DNA from: JAEXNA01 sp050486105
Lineage (GTDB): Bacteria > Vulcanimicrobiota > Xenobia > Xenobiales > JADMJV01
Reading direction: 5' to 3'
DNA length: 14,648 nucleotides
NCBI GenBank assembly: GCA_050486105.1
Contig: JBJHCR010000157.1
Span: 1-14,648 of the forward strand
A program made the position numbers and the translations under genes. Shown one piece after another: positions 14,266-14,648 of the stretch. A model generated the notes under the pieces. It saw nothing but the letters and a program-made list of their open reading frames with translations, was not told where the DNA came from and did no database searches. The number at the start of each line of letters is the position of its first letter. Within the stretch, counting starts at the first letter, position 1.

Positions 14266-14648
14266 ACTTCACCCACCTTTCAAAAGTCTCTCGAATGCTT
14301 TTCAGCTCCTTCTTAGGCAAGGACCCCCCGAGAAGGGCAATGCCGAGAAACAGGCTGTACTCCACCCATGCCAAAGTTGTGGCTTTGCTTTCTTGCCATC
14401 CCCCTTTCAAGTAGAGTTCCTTCAAGTGCGCCGCTCTCGTCTGATCCACGCGTTCCACCACCTGTGATGCCTGCTCCGATCGCCGAGCCCAGTCTCGAAA
14501 TGCGGTTTCCCGTTCGAACGGGAGAGCCAGAGCTAACCTGTGCAATTTCGCGAGAGCCGACTGAGTCGTCTCATCCTGGGTCAGGTGGATCAACTCTCGG
14601 GTGTGCTTGTCTTCCCAATATTCGAGCAAGTCGGTCTCGAATTGAGAG
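14246..14648 (-). CDS. TetR-family transcriptional regulator, C-terminal part (cut by window edge)
   Basis: The frame is open to the right edge, leaving about 133 residues visible and no helix-turn-helix; the DNA-binding N-terminus lies beyond the window. What remains is all-helical and matches the TetR ligand/dimer domain pattern: LLEYWEDKHTRELIHL, then an E-x-AFRDWARRSEQ block, VVERVDQTRAAHLKELYLKG, an A-x-x-x-WVEYSLFLGIALLGG helix and a final amphipathic helix. The 'FRDWA ... VD..R...L' spacing is typical of TetR/AcrR C-terminal domains. An apparent internal start (TTG at 14627-14629) is not the true start, since in-frame coding sequence (…SQFETD) continues upstream. It is immediately upstream of, and overlaps, the PNPOx-like gene. 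Confidence 0.8.
   Translation of the reverse strand, partial: SQFETDLLEYWEDKHTRELIHLTQDETTQSALAKLHRLALALPFERETAFRDWARRSEQASQVVERVDQTRAAHLKELYLKGGWQESKATTLAWVEYSLFLGIALLGGSLPKKELKSIRETFERWVKYESELG

Overview
The window is a moderately GC-rich bacterial chromosomal segment with two gene-dense parts (1-9953 and 13789-14648) and a poorly coding part between about 9954 and 13788. There are no RNA genes, CRISPR arrays, transposases or integrases that I can recognise. The features that bear on taxonomy are a type IV pseudopilin-like protein with the 'SNLKNIG.ALEMYSTDN..RYP' signature, a Uma2-family nuclease-like protein, an M13 peptidase and many short secreted proteins with Sec signal peptides. Together they suggest a free-living diderm bacterium, perhaps from a little-cultured lineage of the Cyanobacteriota/Xenobia/Armatimonadota kind. 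That placement is weak and rests on remembered family distributions.

Layout, left to right: an M13 (neprilysin/PepO-like) metallopeptidase on the minus strand, cut by the left edge (1-1794); a 6-TM potassium channel (1945-2721, minus); a divergent 200-nt promoter region; a degenerate pseudopilin starting with TTG and a directly abutting DUF2306 membrane protein (2922-4058, plus); a secreted SRPBCC-domain protein (4123-4662, plus); a Uma2 protein (4695-5405, minus) whose last codons are echoed by a 27-nt near-repeat at 4057-4083; a secreted 169-aa protein (5576-6085, plus); and an O6-alkylguanine-DNA alkyltransferase fused to an AlkA-type glycosylase (6091-7173, minus) with a perfect 7+7 inverted repeat just before its start codon. 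These are followed by a glycine-zipper protein, a small membrane-anchored protein and a YwqG/DUF1963 protein (7413-9150, plus), then a spermidine-synthase-like methyltransferase-fold protein (9288-9953, minus).

From 9954 to 11377, 11795 to 12109 and 13106 to 13788 there is no intact convincing gene. On the minus strand, however, stretches of protein-like sequence keep switching frame. I read these as eroded genes (pseudogenes); they flank a small secreted protein (11378-11794) and an intact Gfo/Idh/MocA oxidoreductase (12110-13105). Neighbouring genes of up to 598 codons are frame-clean, which argues against general sequencing indels. The right end holds a TetR-type regulator fragment overlapping an FMN-split-barrel (PNPOx-like) gene by 20 nt, followed by an elaborate hairpin with three CCTAGG motifs.

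No single pathway links the intact genes. The most cohesive units are pseudopilin-DUF2306 (translationally coupled), tetR-PNPOx (overlapping), and the two-domain alkylation repair protein. I did not find a convincing new multigene system. The leads most worth checking are the repair fusion with its palindrome, the pilin that has lost its processing site, and the eroded minus-strand genes.
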